Shown in pieces: positions 9,832-19,301 of a stretch of 64,000 nt of DNA; position 1 is the stretch's first letter, and each line of letters begins with the position of its first letter. Made by a program: the position numbers and the translations under genes. The stretch comes from CAIZQW01 sp942493055 (GTDB lineage Bacteria; Verrucomicrobiota; Kiritimatiellia; RFP12; UBA1067): the NCBI GenBank assembly GCA_942493055.1, contig OW818680.1, positions 1,984,001 to 2,048,000 of the forward strand, read 5' to 3'. Below the pieces are notes generated by a model. That model did not search any database and was not told the DNA's origin. It was given only the letters and a program-made list of their open reading frames with translations.

Positions 9832-12231
9832 TCACTTCGACGGAGGGACCTCTTTGAGAGCACACGCGACAGCGAGTACACGAACCTTGCCGTGCGTGAT
9901 AGAGAGGCGGAAATCAGCCCCGCTGTTCTGGCGCCCTTTGAAGTCGGCGCACTCGGCTTCAAAATGCCAGCAAATGTTCTGCTCCTCCTGTTTCTTCTCA
10001 CGCAGCACAGCTTTTTTATAGGGCGCATTTTTCTCGAGGGAGTCATATTGAAGACACACCTGTGCATCCGGAGCCGCAAGCGGCCCTGTTGTCACGCGTA
10101 TCCAGACATTCGACCCGCTGCTCGCTCGAGCAAAAGAGCCGGAGAGATCAAAATAGAGGTACTTGGCATGGGGCTCCTGGCTCACGATCCAGGCACCCAC
10201 ACTCGCTTCGCGTTCGACCGTTCCGCACCCGTCTCCAGACTTGCGCCGGCGCAGCCCGAAACGTGTATCAGGGGAGGCCCTTACAAAAGGCACCGGAGCA
10301 AGTGGGCTGTCGTTCTCCATGTTTTCGGGATCCTGCTGCCACGCCTTGATCAGCCAGAGCAGCGTCGGCAGGTCAACGCATTTATTTGGCAGGACATCCG
10401 GACCGGAGAGCCGCTGCTGCAAAGCCGCATAATAGCTTGGCGTCTGGAGGATCGAACGCACCAGGACGAAATGGGGCATATCCTCTTCGAAGAGGAGCGA
10501 GACCTGTTTCACGGTCTGCTCATCGAGTGGGCGCAGGTCATTGCTCGAAAGATCCGTCATCATCTGCACGTAGGGCACTCCCTGAACAACACCATAGGGT
10601 GTTGGCGCATGAGAGAGGCCTATGCCTCCAGGAGAGAATCGTCTATAGGCCGCGATTCCTTGTTCATTCAAGGGTGGTGCATAGCCGTCAATGTTGAACC
10701 CTGTCACCGTCAAATCCCAAGCGTCATACCACTCCTGATTGTGTCGTATCCAGACCTCCATCGCATCTGGCAATCCCGGAAAGGGCCTCGGCGCCTGCAA
10801 CAACGATGGATTCAAATAGCCCGCCCCCTCGCCAGCGATGAACACCTCCTGTTCCGCGCGTGTGGCTCGAATATGGCACAGACCAAACATGAAACGCTGG
10901 GCCAGCGTCGGATTGATCGCCCACGTCAACGGGACCTTGCCACGCTTCGGATCCTCCAACACCCGCGGAAAGTGCCAGTACACCCAGGCCGCGCCATCGT
11001 AATCGCCTTGATAGATCGCATAGTAGTTGATCGCACGCAATTTCCCTGACGCGTCCAGCACACCCGCGCGGATCAGTGATTCCCGAGTCGGGCTTGGCGC
11101 ATTTGAGAGCGTCCCCGTGGGCTTGTAATGCTCATAGAAGGAGGCGTTCGGCAGGGAGGAGTACCCCAGCGCATCCCCGTCCATATAAGCATTGTAAGCG
11201 CTCATGATGCTCGCGAAGGTCCACTCTGTCGCCACAGGCTCGTGCCGCCCCTTTGCCTCCCATCCGACAGTTTTGAAATTTGTGTATTTGTACGCCCAAG
11301 GCGGAAAGCCATACACCGCAATCATGGAGCGGTTCTCCAGCCGATCCACAGCACATTTCAGAAACTCCCTCAACGTCTTGAGATCGGTGCCAGGCACCTG
11401 ATGAGGGTCGTCTACGGGAACTTCATCATCCCAGACATTCAAATCCAGGATCGGGGCCCGGTGCGCAATCAGATAATCCATGTTGTTGACGGTGTGATTC
11501 TGGAGCGCGCTCACGTGATGGCACTTCAGCCAGAACCCGTCCATATAGTACCCCAGCATGCTTGGATTCAGCTTGCCGGTCTTCATGTACGTTTCAAGAA
11601 GCCAGATATAGGCATCATTCTTCTGACTCCCGGTTGACGCCCGTCCAGCCCCCCCGATCACGCCCTGTCCGGTAAAGACGGAGGAGCCATCCTCATGCAC
11701 GAATGACTGCCGGACCGGGAATCCCCTTTCCCCCTTGATGAGCTGCTGGCAGAGGGAATCAGGAGCCCTGTCATAACGCACGACGAGACAATCCTCGACG
11801 CCTGCAACCGACATGGCGACATTCAGGGTGGCGGGGACTTGTTCGTCCCACAGAATCAAGCCCTTCACCGCTCCGGCATAATCATGCACGACGCGCAGCA
11901 CATCTGTTGCTCGTGCAATAGCTTTCCCTGAAAGCCATGCCGTTGGCGAGTTTGTCATCTTGCCCATCCAATAGTCATCAGGGGCTTGATTATAGCGGAC
12001 AAAGATACGGGGCTGAAGACGGTTTGCGATCCCCTGCAAGCAGGTCAGCAGGATGACTTCGTCATAATGACGGCGCAACGCGCGCGGATCCTCGACCTTC
12101 AAGACCGCACGCGCAGGTATGCAATCAAATAGGGTGATTTCTTGCGGTTGTTCCGCTTGCATGGAAGCCACCCAACAGCTTGAAAGACTCAAGACAAGAA
12201 ACCAGCAGCTCCTTTGATAGGATCCGTTCAT
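9832..12231 (-). CDS. Secreted GxGYxYP-family putative glycoside hydrolase
   Basis: 799 residues with an N-terminal signal sequence (..CWFLVLSLSSCWVASMQA). The N-terminal part (DEVILLTCLQGIANRLQPRIF) and a central region containing FIAGEGAGYLNPSLL (around residue 470) match the GxGYxYP proteins, a family of putative carbohydrate-active proteins in anaerobic polysaccharide degraders; here the signature Tyr-x-Tyr-Pro is diverged to Tyr-Leu-Asn-Pro. A C-terminal beta-rich segment (VWIRVTTGPLAAPDAQVCL) may be an accessory domain. No activity is established for the family, so only a role in glycan metabolism is suggested by context. It is the same strand as, and about 80 bp downstream of, the GH26 gene. 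Confidence 0.7.
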   Translation of the reverse strand: MNGSYQRSCWFLVLSLSSCWVASMQAEQPQEITLFDCIPARAVLKVEDPRALRRHYDEVILLTCLQGIANRLQPRIFVRYNQAPDDYWMGKMTNSPTAWLSGKAIARATDVLRVVHDYAGAVKGLILWDEQVPATLNVAMSVAGVEDCLVVRYDRAPDSLCQQLIKGERGFPVRQSFVHEDGSSVFTGQGVIGGAGRASTGSQKNDAYIWLLETYMKTGKLNPSMLGYYMDGFWLKCHHVSALQNHTVNNMDYLIAHRAPILDLNVWDDEVPVDDPHQVPGTDLKTLREFLKCAVDRLENRSMIAVYGFPPWAYKYTNFKTVGWEAKGRHEPVATEWTFASIMSAYNAYMDGDALGYSSLPNASFYEHYKPTGTLSNAPSPTRESLIRAGVLDASGKLRAINYYAIYQGDYDGAAWVYWHFPRVLEDPKRGKVPLTWAINPTLAQRFMFGLCHIRATRAEQEVFIAGEGAGYLNPSLLQAPRPFPGLPDAMEVWIRHNQEWYDAWDLTVTGFNIDGYAPPLNEQGIAAYRRFSPGGIGLSHAPTPYGVVQGVPYVQMMTDLSSNDLRPLDEQTVKQVSLLFEEDMPHFVLVRSILQTPSYYAALQQRLSGPDVLPNKCVDLPTLLWLIKAWQQDPENMENDSPLAPVPFVRASPDTRFGLRRRKSGDGCGTVEREASVGAWIVSQEPHAKYLYFDLSGSFARASSGSNVWIRVTTGPLAAPDAQVCLQYDSLEKNAPYKKAVLREKKQEEQNICWHFEAECADFKGRQNSGADFRLSITHGKVRVLAVACALKEVPPSK

Positions 12232-12312
12232 ACGATGAAATTCCTTCCGCGTGAAACTGCCTTTTGTGAAGTTTGTGGTTCCAAAATTTAGTTGCCATCA
12301 CGCCGCACTCAT

Positions 12313-13512
12313 TCATTCAACCGTGTACAGCTTTTCCAGTCCTGACAAGAGGCGCATCCGCGGATGCGTGGCAAAGCGCTTGAAGTCCTCGACAGTCTCG
12401 CAACCTGGATAAGGGACAAAGTAACCGGGACCGTCTTTATTTTGTCGCCAGAACATCAGGAAGGCGATTTCGAGCGAAGAATCCGCAAACGCCTTGCCGT
12501 AATAGTCTGTATAGAGCGTCGCTGGAACAGGTTTTTTGCGATACCCGACTTCTGTAAGCGCGGCGAGCTTGTTCTGCTTCTTGGCATAGTTTGAAATGAT
12601 GGCCAGTTTACTGGCGACGTCGGCGATGCGATTATTTTCAAAGTCGCTGTAGTCATCAAAGCCCACAAGGTCCACAAAAGCGTCGCCAGGATAACGTTCG
12701 AGAAACTCAGCTTCCGATTTGAATGTGCAATCCGGGGAGAAGGCGTACAGGAGATTGCGCACCTTCAACTCATCGCGGAGATAGGTGACCGTAAACTTCC
12801 AGAGTGCCTGGTATTCCTGAGGCGTGCAATACTTCTTGCCCCACCAGAACCAGCTCCCGTCAAATTCGTGAAAGGGCCTGAAGATCACGGGCGACAGCGT
12901 GCCGTCCTTGCCCTTGATACTGCCAAGAACCTCAGCCACCTTCCTCAGTTTTCCTTTATACCAGTCATGCTTTTCGCCGCCAGGCAACAAACTGCGGAAT
13001 GATTTTTCGATGGTCTCTTTTTTCAGGCCGCTGACATTGAAGCTCTTTTGTTCGTAAGGATCTTGAACATGCCAGCAGAAGATGTTGACCATATTCTTGT
13101 CATAGGCCGCAGAAGCAAAGCCGATAATCTTCTTCTCGGTGTCGCGAAACCAACCTGTGGCATTGGTGTTCGCCACGTGAGTGATCTGCATAAAGTCCGA
13201 ACCCCACACAGCCGGATCGCTCCCCATGACCCGCGTGATCGCCATCTCGCCGCCCTTTTCGCTGACGCTTTGTTCCGGATCCTGCTGCCCGATCAAGGTC
13301 TGTCCACGCTGCGCGATCTTTTTCAGCTTGTAAAAAAGCGCCACGGTCTCCGGCGTAGCCTGAGGGTCAACCAGAAGTTTTCGTGTAGCCTCCAGACTTG
13401 GACGCAGCTCTGCACGTGCAACACTGTTAGAAGAAACCGCTCCCGCCACAGTGCTATAGGACACTGTAAAAACGATCATTGCGAGCATCATAGCTTTGCT
13501 TTTATTCATCAA
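12313..13512 (-). CDS. Glycoside hydrolase family 26 protein, probable endo-1,4-beta-mannanase
   Basis: 399 residues with a signal peptide (..MLAMIVFTVSYSTVAGA). The GH26 barrel is clear: the acid/base Glu lies in FRPFHEFDGSWFWWG (E216), preceded by the family HEF/HEM motif and followed by the WWG aromatic wall, and the nucleophile Glu is in AALTEVGYR (E321). GQQDPEQS near residue 75 corresponds to the conserved G-x-x-x near the barrel start. Most GH26 members hydrolyse beta-1,4-mannan; beta-1,3-xylanases and lichenases also occur. The last 36 bp of the gene recur, nearly identical, at 17721-17756 as part of a relic of a second copy. Confidence 0.9.
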   Translation of the reverse strand: MMNKSKAMMLAMIVFTVSYSTVAGAVSSNSVARAELRPSLEATRKLLVDPQATPETVALFYKLKKIAQRGQTLIGQQDPEQSVSEKGGEMAITRVMGSDPAVWGSDFMQITHVANTNATGWFRDTEKKIIGFASAAYDKNMVNIFCWHVQDPYEQKSFNVSGLKKETIEKSFRSLLPGGEKHDWYKGKLRKVAEVLGSIKGKDGTLSPVIFRPFHEFDGSWFWWGKKYCTPQEYQALWKFTVTYLRDELKVRNLLYAFSPDCTFKSEAEFLERYPGDAFVDLVGFDDYSDFENNRIADVASKLAIISNYAKKQNKLAALTEVGYRKKPVPATLYTDYYGKAFADSSLEIAFLMFWRQNKDGPGYFVPYPGCETVEDFKRFATHPRMRLLSGLEKLYTVE

Positions 13513-13598
13513 TTCCCCTTCGTTGTATTTTCAATGACAATACCGAAGTCTGTCATAAACCGCGACCAACCTGGATTTATGGTTCTTCACTCACTCCT

Positions 13599-16500
13599 CT
13601 ATTTTGCTGCTGCTGCGACAGTTGCGGCGGCGGGTTCGAGGATGATTCGGAAGCCGACGTCGAAGACGCGCTGCCACGGCTCGTAGCTGCGCCGGGCCGA
13701 CGAGGTGGCGCGGTACGGACGGTCCCAGAACGAGCCGCCGCGCACAATGCGCTGGCCCATGCTTTTTTTCGAAAGCGCGTTACGTCCATCGTCGTCGCGG
13801 TACGGATACGGCTGGCACAGGGAACGCGTCCATTCAGCGGCGTTGCCGTGCATGTTGTAGAGTCCCCACGGGTTCGGCTGATACGCGGCCACGTTTTGGG
13901 TGATCGTTGCACCGTCAGTGACGGTTTCGATGGCCGGAATCCACGGACGCACAGTACGCAGCCCGTTGCGGAGGTTCTTGTCAGCGAGGTTGGCGAAGGA
14001 ACCGAAGTCGGTTGTGAGATCGCCGAACCAGAGCGGCGTCGGTGTGCCGGCGCGGCAGGCATACTCCCACTGCGCCTCGGTCGGCAAGGCGCAACGCTGG
14101 CCAGAGGTGCGGCCAAACCAGTCGCAGAACGCCACGGCTTCCTGCCAGCTCACACGCACGACAGGCTTTTCTGGGCTGTTCAGTGAGGGCCCTGCACCGG
14201 TGTGATCCTTGGTGTAGGTGTCGATCGTGCGGCTGTCGTGAGCGCCATCGAATTCTCGGAACTGGGCGTTGGAGATCTCCTTGCGCGACATATAAAACGG
14301 CTTCGCGATATGGACGCGCGTCGGCGGATACTCGTCATCGGCGCCACTGGCAGTACCGAGCACGAATTCGCCGGCAGGGATCAGCACGAAGTCCAGCTTC
14401 ACGTTGCTGTTCGTGCCGCACGCGAGTTGCAGTTCCTTCGGCAGGCCGGCTGCGGCTTGACGGCGCTGGGCCTCGGCCGTGTCAAACGGCCAGCCATCAG
14501 CAGTCACGGCAGGCGCGTTGCGCACTGCAGCGGGTTCAGGTTTGACGAACGCGACTGGTTGCGGCTCAGGGGTCGGATAGGTCTCTGGATTATCCGTGGT
14601 ATTGGCATAGAGCTTACGGTATTCGTTGCGCAACACATCGGGCGCGCCCATGGGTGAGCCTCGGTGCTCGCCCCACGTGCCGTGGCACGGCACGTTGAGG
14701 TCTGCCCATGTCGTCAGCCGGGACCAGGCCTCCGCGTCAAGCGCGACGTTGTGATGGCCCTTGCGGAGCATCTGGAACAGTTCGCTGGTGCTGACGTGAT
14801 ACTCCATTGGCGTGAGCACGTGAAAATCGCTCTCCGGTCCGGGCCGGCGCACAAACGGCATGAGCGCAAGGTAGGAGGCGTCGAAAGTCCCGTCTCCTTT
14901 ACGGTTGCCACGGAAGTCGGGACAGCCGGACTTACTGCCGTCGTGGCAGCCGACGCAGGATTTGTCGAGTACAGGCTGGACTTCGCGGCGGAAGCTGAAG
15001 GGGCGCTCAGGTCCGTTCCATGGCGTGATCGCGCTCGGCGCGTGGCGCATCGCGAGACTCGGCTTGATGAGCGGACTGGAATTGACGGACTCATGGCAAC
15101 CGACGCACGAGGCGTTTTCACCGGGCATCACCACAAACCAGCTACGCATCAGCGCGACGGCTTCGCCGCGTTCGTTGAGCGGCTGGATCGCGATCGGCGT
15201 GTTGGCCGGTACTTTAAAGTTGGCGGAGCCGTCTTCATAGACCGGAACAGTACCGATGATGCGGCGGCCATCCCAGGAGCCGTCCACGCCAATGTTCGCA
15301 TGGCCGCCGATGCCCCAGTAGCCGAAGTGGAAGCTGTAGACGCGGAGCGCTTTTACCGTGCCCTTCTGCACGCCCTTGAGCCCTGGGCCGGCGTAAACGT
15401 CGCTAAGATTGACAACACCCTCTTTCATTTCAGGGCGCACACGGTCGGGGATCGCAGCCGGCTTGACACGCGCCCTGAACGGGATCGGCTCGAACAGCTC
15501 ATAGCCGGCTTCTTCGGCGAGGCAGAGCATGTTGTCAAAGACATCCACCAGGTAAATGCCCCAGCGCGACTCCTTCGTAGGCTTGCAGGAAACGATGAAA
15601 TATTTTTCATTCAGCGGATACGGGTGCAGAAATTTCGGCCAAGAGCCTTCCACTAGGCCGTCGGCGATGACAGGCTCGACCTTCTTGCCGTAGCCGGGAA
15701 TCCGCTGCACAGCGCCGTTGGCCTCGGTGCGGCCGCGCGCCAGATCGAACAGCACCAGTTCGCCCATGCGCGGCACGCCGTGGTGGCCGGAAATGACGGC
15801 GATGATCTTCGAGGGCGCATCAGGAATCTGGCGCGCATAGAAGATCGAGTTCGGCCAATACGAATTGCTACCGTAGAGCGAAAGCTGGCCTGTGCCGTCT
15901 GGGTTCATGCTCATCAGCAGACGGGAATGATAGTGCGGCGTGTCAGAGTACTCCCATCGGGTGTACATGACGCGGCCGTCGCTGAGCACGCGCGGATACC
16001 AATCCTGATCCTGTTCAAAACAGAGCATCCGAACATTCTTGCCATCTGCATCCATGCGGCAGAGGTTGCCGACTTTGTCGCCGCCGCCGACGCAGGGTAC
16101 GCCATGGATGTTCATGGTCGAGTTGAACATGACCTTCCCGTCAGGCAGATAGCAGGCGTCGTAATTATCGATTTTCGGAATGTCAGGTGTCAACTGGCGC
16201 AGGTCCGAGCCATCGGCCTTGATCTGCCAAACCTGCCAGGCGTCCTTCGCTGGCATGGAAAAGAGCATACGCGTCGCATCAAAATCCAGATCCACATCTC
16301 CCACGAAGGCCGAGTCTTGCGGTTTGAACATCGGGGTCAATTTCCCGTCGGGACGTACGGGCGACAGCACGGCGATCTGAGCGTCGTAGCCGTGCCGACC
16401 GATCGAGGTGTTACCCTGCCAGTTCTGCGGCAGGCCCAGGTTGTTGCGCTTGACCAGCAGCAACCGCTCGAAATTCATCAGCGGGTTCGCGAGCAATGCG

Positions 16501-17570
16501 TCACGTTGCAGGGACAGTACATCGCCCAGCAGTTTCAGGTCCGTCAATTCGCCGCGATTAATAGCCAAGCGGAGGTCGTCGATCTGCTTTTCCAAGGCAT
16601 CCAGCCGCTTCAGGAACTCCGATCCGAGGGGATACTTGCCTTTATACGTGCTGCTGAGATCCTCGATAGCCCGGCGCAGCGCGGCGGCGCTAAACCGTCC
16701 CACAGCCGCCTTGGCCTCGCGCACCTGACAGGCGCGGAGGTAGAGGTCGAGCCAGCGCGGATCAGTAGCAGGGACGTTATCCTGCTCAAGCTTCGCCATC
16801 TCCTGATGGAGGACCCCCTGCTGACCCAGTGCGGAGAGCGAGCGACTGATCAAGGTTTTGTCAGCCGCCACAGATTTAGTGCAGCCGAGCCAGTCTGTCA
16901 GGCGGCCCTCGGTGTCGCGCTTCAGCCATGTGGCTTGCACAGGAAAATCCTTTACGAGCATCGGCCAGACATCGACGGTCGGCATGATTCCGCCATTGAA
17001 ACAAAAACCGCAGTCGCCCCCATTGTTAAAAATCTTCACCAGCAGACGGTTCTCGCCAGCCACAAGAGCCAGGGGAACTTTATCCTGATTCGGCGAGATA
17101 CCGCGGCCAACATTGATTGAGTGAAGCTTCTTGTTGTTCAGCCAGACTTCCATACCGTCATCACTGCCGAACCCGGCCGTGATCGTGGTGTCTGCCTTGA
17201 CGCTGATGGTGCGGAACAGATACGTTGCAGAGGAGTCGGGCGCGGACAAGTGATGCTCAATGCCATCCGCCCACTCCGTATGGATTTTCCAAATCGGCTG
17301 TCCCTTGTCATCTTTGGCAGCAAGGTCCACGCCCTGCTCAGGGAACAGCGCGTCAGCAAACCCCTTGGCTTTCAAGGCAGCGGTGGCGGACCACGGGCTG
17401 AAGCGGAGCGGCGCATCATTGAGGAGCGCCTGATAACGGTCGCGCATGGCAAGCATCGTCGCGGACCAGGAATCCTTCTTCACATAAATGTCCGGACTGG
17501 ACGTCATTGTTTCAGCCGCCAACACCGTGGCCGACAACGACAGTATCAAGCTCGCTATGATTCGTATCAT
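13599..17570 (-). CDS. Giant secreted protein: PA14-like, propeller/HZS-alpha-like and diheme regions with a C-terminal FGE-like domain
   Basis: 1323 residues with a signal peptide. Order: an N-terminal PA14/GLEYA-like binding segment (about 100-195, FGSDDGMEVWLNN); a helical linker; a beta-propeller-like region with TolB-type repeats (RQLTPDIPKIDNYDACYLPDG, MNPDGTGQLSLYG); a part resembling the hydrazine synthase alpha-subunit middle domain; two CxxCH haem c motifs (CVGCH at 822-826 and 872-876); and a formylglycine-generating-enzyme-like (SUMF1/EgtB/PvdO) domain from about 1055 (LIPAGEFVLGTASG) to VGFRIILEP. The Cys pair used by copper-dependent FGE is missing: the stretch before VGFR reads YRATSSARRSYEP. 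It is therefore unlikely to mature sulfatases and is more likely a periplasmic redox or binding protein. This architecture recurs in PVC bacteria; its function is unknown. Confidence 0.8.
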   Translation of the reverse strand: MIRIIASLILSLSATVLAAETMTSSPDIYVKKDSWSATMLAMRDRYQALLNDAPLRFSPWSATAALKAKGFADALFPEQGVDLAAKDDKGQPIWKIHTEWADGIEHHLSAPDSSATYLFRTISVKADTTITAGFGSDDGMEVWLNNKKLHSINVGRGISPNQDKVPLALVAGENRLLVKIFNNGGDCGFCFNGGIMPTVDVWPMLVKDFPVQATWLKRDTEGRLTDWLGCTKSVAADKTLISRSLSALGQQGVLHQEMAKLEQDNVPATDPRWLDLYLRACQVREAKAAVGRFSAAALRRAIEDLSSTYKGKYPLGSEFLKRLDALEKQIDDLRLAINRGELTDLKLLGDVLSLQRDALLANPLMNFERLLLVKRNNLGLPQNWQGNTSIGRHGYDAQIAVLSPVRPDGKLTPMFKPQDSAFVGDVDLDFDATRMLFSMPAKDAWQVWQIKADGSDLRQLTPDIPKIDNYDACYLPDGKVMFNSTMNIHGVPCVGGGDKVGNLCRMDADGKNVRMLCFEQDQDWYPRVLSDGRVMYTRWEYSDTPHYHSRLLMSMNPDGTGQLSLYGSNSYWPNSIFYARQIPDAPSKIIAVISGHHGVPRMGELVLFDLARGRTEANGAVQRIPGYGKKVEPVIADGLVEGSWPKFLHPYPLNEKYFIVSCKPTKESRWGIYLVDVFDNMLCLAEEAGYELFEPIPFRARVKPAAIPDRVRPEMKEGVVNLSDVYAGPGLKGVQKGTVKALRVYSFHFGYWGIGGHANIGVDGSWDGRRIIGTVPVYEDGSANFKVPANTPIAIQPLNERGEAVALMRSWFVVMPGENASCVGCHESVNSSPLIKPSLAMRHAPSAITPWNGPERPFSFRREVQPVLDKSCVGCHDGSKSGCPDFRGNRKGDGTFDASYLALMPFVRRPGPESDFHVLTPMEYHVSTSELFQMLRKGHHNVALDAEAWSRLTTWADLNVPCHGTWGEHRGSPMGAPDVLRNEYRKLYANTTDNPETYPTPEPQPVAFVKPEPAAVRNAPAVTADGWPFDTAEAQRRQAAAGLPKELQLACGTNSNVKLDFVLIPAGEFVLGTASGADDEYPPTRVHIAKPFYMSRKEISNAQFREFDGAHDSRTIDTYTKDHTGAGPSLNSPEKPVVRVSWQEAVAFCDWFGRTSGQRCALPTEAQWEYACRAGTPTPLWFGDLTTDFGSFANLADKNLRNGLRTVRPWIPAIETVTDGATITQNVAAYQPNPWGLYNMHGNAAEWTRSLCQPYPYRDDDGRNALSKKSMGQRIVRGGSFWDRPYRATSSARRSYEPWQRVFDVGFRIILEPAAATVAAAAK

Positions 17571-17721
17571 CTATCCCCCTTTTTAAATGTGATTCCAAAC
17601 TATCACACGTGCGGGCAGGCATGCAAACACATTCCCGCGACGCTCGCTATTCAATTTTCCCATCATTCCGGCATTCCCCTATTCCAACATTCCAGTAAAT
17701 TATTAGCCAAGCCGCTTAGAC

Positions 17722-17821
17722 TCATTCAACCGTGTACAGCTTTTCCAGCCCTGACAGCAACCACACCGCAGGTCAGCGGCAGGGTCAACATGAGTACCAT
17801 CAGCGGTTTTAGTGTTGTCAT
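17722..17821 (-). pseudogene. Deletion scar: signal peptide fused to the 3' end of a lost GH26-like gene
   Basis: On the minus strand an ATG at 17821 begins a typical signal peptide (MTTLKPLMVLMLTLPLTCG), then the frame breaks. The last 36 bp repeat the 3' end of the GH26 gene at 12313, with the C-terminal code for LSGLEKLYTVE present but out of frame with the signal peptide, which stops at 17726. The simplest reading is that a second GH26 gene stood here and nearly all of it was deleted, leaving the two ends joined. Confidence 0.6.
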
Positions 17822-17837
17822 CGTTAATGTGCTCTTA

Positions 17838-17985
17838 CAGGTTCATGAGTGTGCCATTACCTTCGAGAAGCCGATGCGCCGCATACAACGGCACGATGCC
17901 AGCGTCTTCGATCTTCCCAAAAATGGGGTCATAAAAAGCCAATATACTCCCATAATTAGGCCCATTACAATACGAAATGTCCCGT
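17838..17985 (-). pseudogene. C-terminal fragment of an unidentified degraded gene
   Basis: Reading leftward from about 17985, one frame stays open for some 48 codons (beginning DISYCNGPNYGSILAFYDP and ending GNGTLMNL) and stops at about 17838. It has no start codon or ribosome-binding site, but residue usage looks protein-like. It lies directly upstream of the GH26 scar on the same strand and is probably the tail of another lost gene. I do not recognise the family. Confidence 0.4.
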
Positions 17986-17987
17986 TT

Positions 17988-19301
17988 TTAGATCCGATCC
18001 GTGCCTTTATTGGAATCATAAGCTGGCAGAATGGCGGATATATCGATCAGATAGAGCTGGCGGCCCATGTTGTGGGTGGAGTCGATCGTGACCCGCTTGC
18101 CGTCGCGGCTGGCGCACGGATGCGTGTCGCAGCGCCACTCGCCCTTGTATTCTTTCGGGGAGAGGAAGTGCCCGAGCGGGACACGGCGATTTGTCGGGAC
18201 ATGGTAGAGATAGGGATGCTGGAGCCGCTCTTTGTCCGGATAGGTGTCGTTGAGCATCCAGTCGTTGTTGGTGCCCGGAATGTAGGTGTTGTGTCCGTTG
18301 GTCGTCATCACGTCGGGACCGATGACTTCGACATGATCCGTCTTGTCTTCGTAGAGATAGAAGCGTTCGCCGTGCGACGGATGCCATGCAAAGGCGGAGA
18401 TGTGTTTCGCATCGCGCCAGACAAAATGCGACGTGGCACCCCATGGATCGAGCACGTAGAGATCGGTGCCGTCCGTGTTCATCGTCAGCGCCCGCGTGTA
18501 GAATCCGGTCTTATCGCCGGGAGCATGCCAGCGGTGCAGAAAGAAGAGCCGCGTGCCGTCGGTGTTGCAGAGCAGGTGGTTGAACCAATGTTTCGACGTG
18601 GCTTTGAAGGCGGCATCGGCGCGACCCGTGAAGGGAATCTTCACGGCATCGGCGAACGAGAAGAGCAGCTCCTGCTCGCCCGTCTTCATATCGATTCTCC
18701 AGATGCCTTCGCAATCCGTCGCGAGCATCTCTTTGTGAGGGTCAACGATACCCGCATAACCGTAGCCGGGGCGCATGTCGTTGAGCCGGCGGAAGTCCGG
18801 CGCGAAGCCCCAGCGTCCGTCGGGGCTGAGGCAATAAAACGGATTGGGCAGCGTCCGCTTTTTCCCGCTTTTGACATCCAGGATATGACTCACAAAGCGA
18901 TCGCCCTCACGGTCGTTCCACGCGACTTCGCTTGCGGAGCCGGGAAGCCATTGCAACATGCACCCCTGCTGCCAGTTCCACGCCCGCGCAGTGCCCAGTT
19001 CGTGCCAGGTATCGCCACTGGAGAGATCCACCATGCCCACCCGCAGCAGATCGCTTGCTGTCGGTGAGCGACCTTCGAAGTCGACCTCGTTTGCGAGGAC
19101 GAGCGTGTTCGTCGGATCAAAAAGCAACTTGTCGTAATACCCGCGCCAGTGAAACTTCGGCCCGCGCGTGATCTGGCGCACCGGCGGCAACGCGTCCGCC
19201 ACAGCGCCCAGACTGCGCAAGGGCGCGTGCAACCCGCACGCGGCTGTCGTGGTCAATGCGGTTTTGATGAACGTTCGACGGTTTACAGACTGCTGTTTCA
19301 T
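17988..19301 (-). CDS. Tat-exported TolB-like beta-propeller protein (oligogalacturonate-lyase-like)
   Basis: 437 residues beginning MKQQSVNRRTFIK, a clear twin-arginine signal. The rest is repeated propeller blades: FDPTNTLVLANEVDF, SPDGRWGFAPDFRRL, NTDGTRLFFLHRW, MNTDGTDLYVLDP and HPCASRDGKRVTIDSTHN. The closing blades resemble the periplasmic oligogalacturonide lyase/TolB group, but no lyase catalytic residues can be assigned with confidence, so treat it as a propeller protein of unknown substrate. It starts inside the stop of the FAD-oxidoreductase gene (4 bp ATGA overlap), so the two are translationally coupled. Confidence 0.75.
   Translation of the reverse strand: MKQQSVNRRTFIKTALTTTAACGLHAPLRSLGAVADALPPVRQITRGPKFHWRGYYDKLLFDPTNTLVLANEVDFEGRSPTASDLLRVGMVDLSSGDTWHELGTARAWNWQQGCMLQWLPGSASEVAWNDREGDRFVSHILDVKSGKKRTLPNPFYCLSPDGRWGFAPDFRRLNDMRPGYGYAGIVDPHKEMLATDCEGIWRIDMKTGEQELLFSFADAVKIPFTGRADAAFKATSKHWFNHLLCNTDGTRLFFLHRWHAPGDKTGFYTRALTMNTDGTDLYVLDPWGATSHFVWRDAKHISAFAWHPSHGERFYLYEDKTDHVEVIGPDVMTTNGHNTYIPGTNNDWMLNDTYPDKERLQHPYLYHVPTNRRVPLGHFLSPKEYKGEWRCDTHPCASRDGKRVTIDSTHNMGRQLYLIDISAILPAYDSNKGTDRI

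Noticed and set aside
17121..19067. 648-codon plus-strand frame opposite the diheme and propeller genes
   Set aside because: It crosses two unrelated genes and the relic region between them, and no motif was seen in it.
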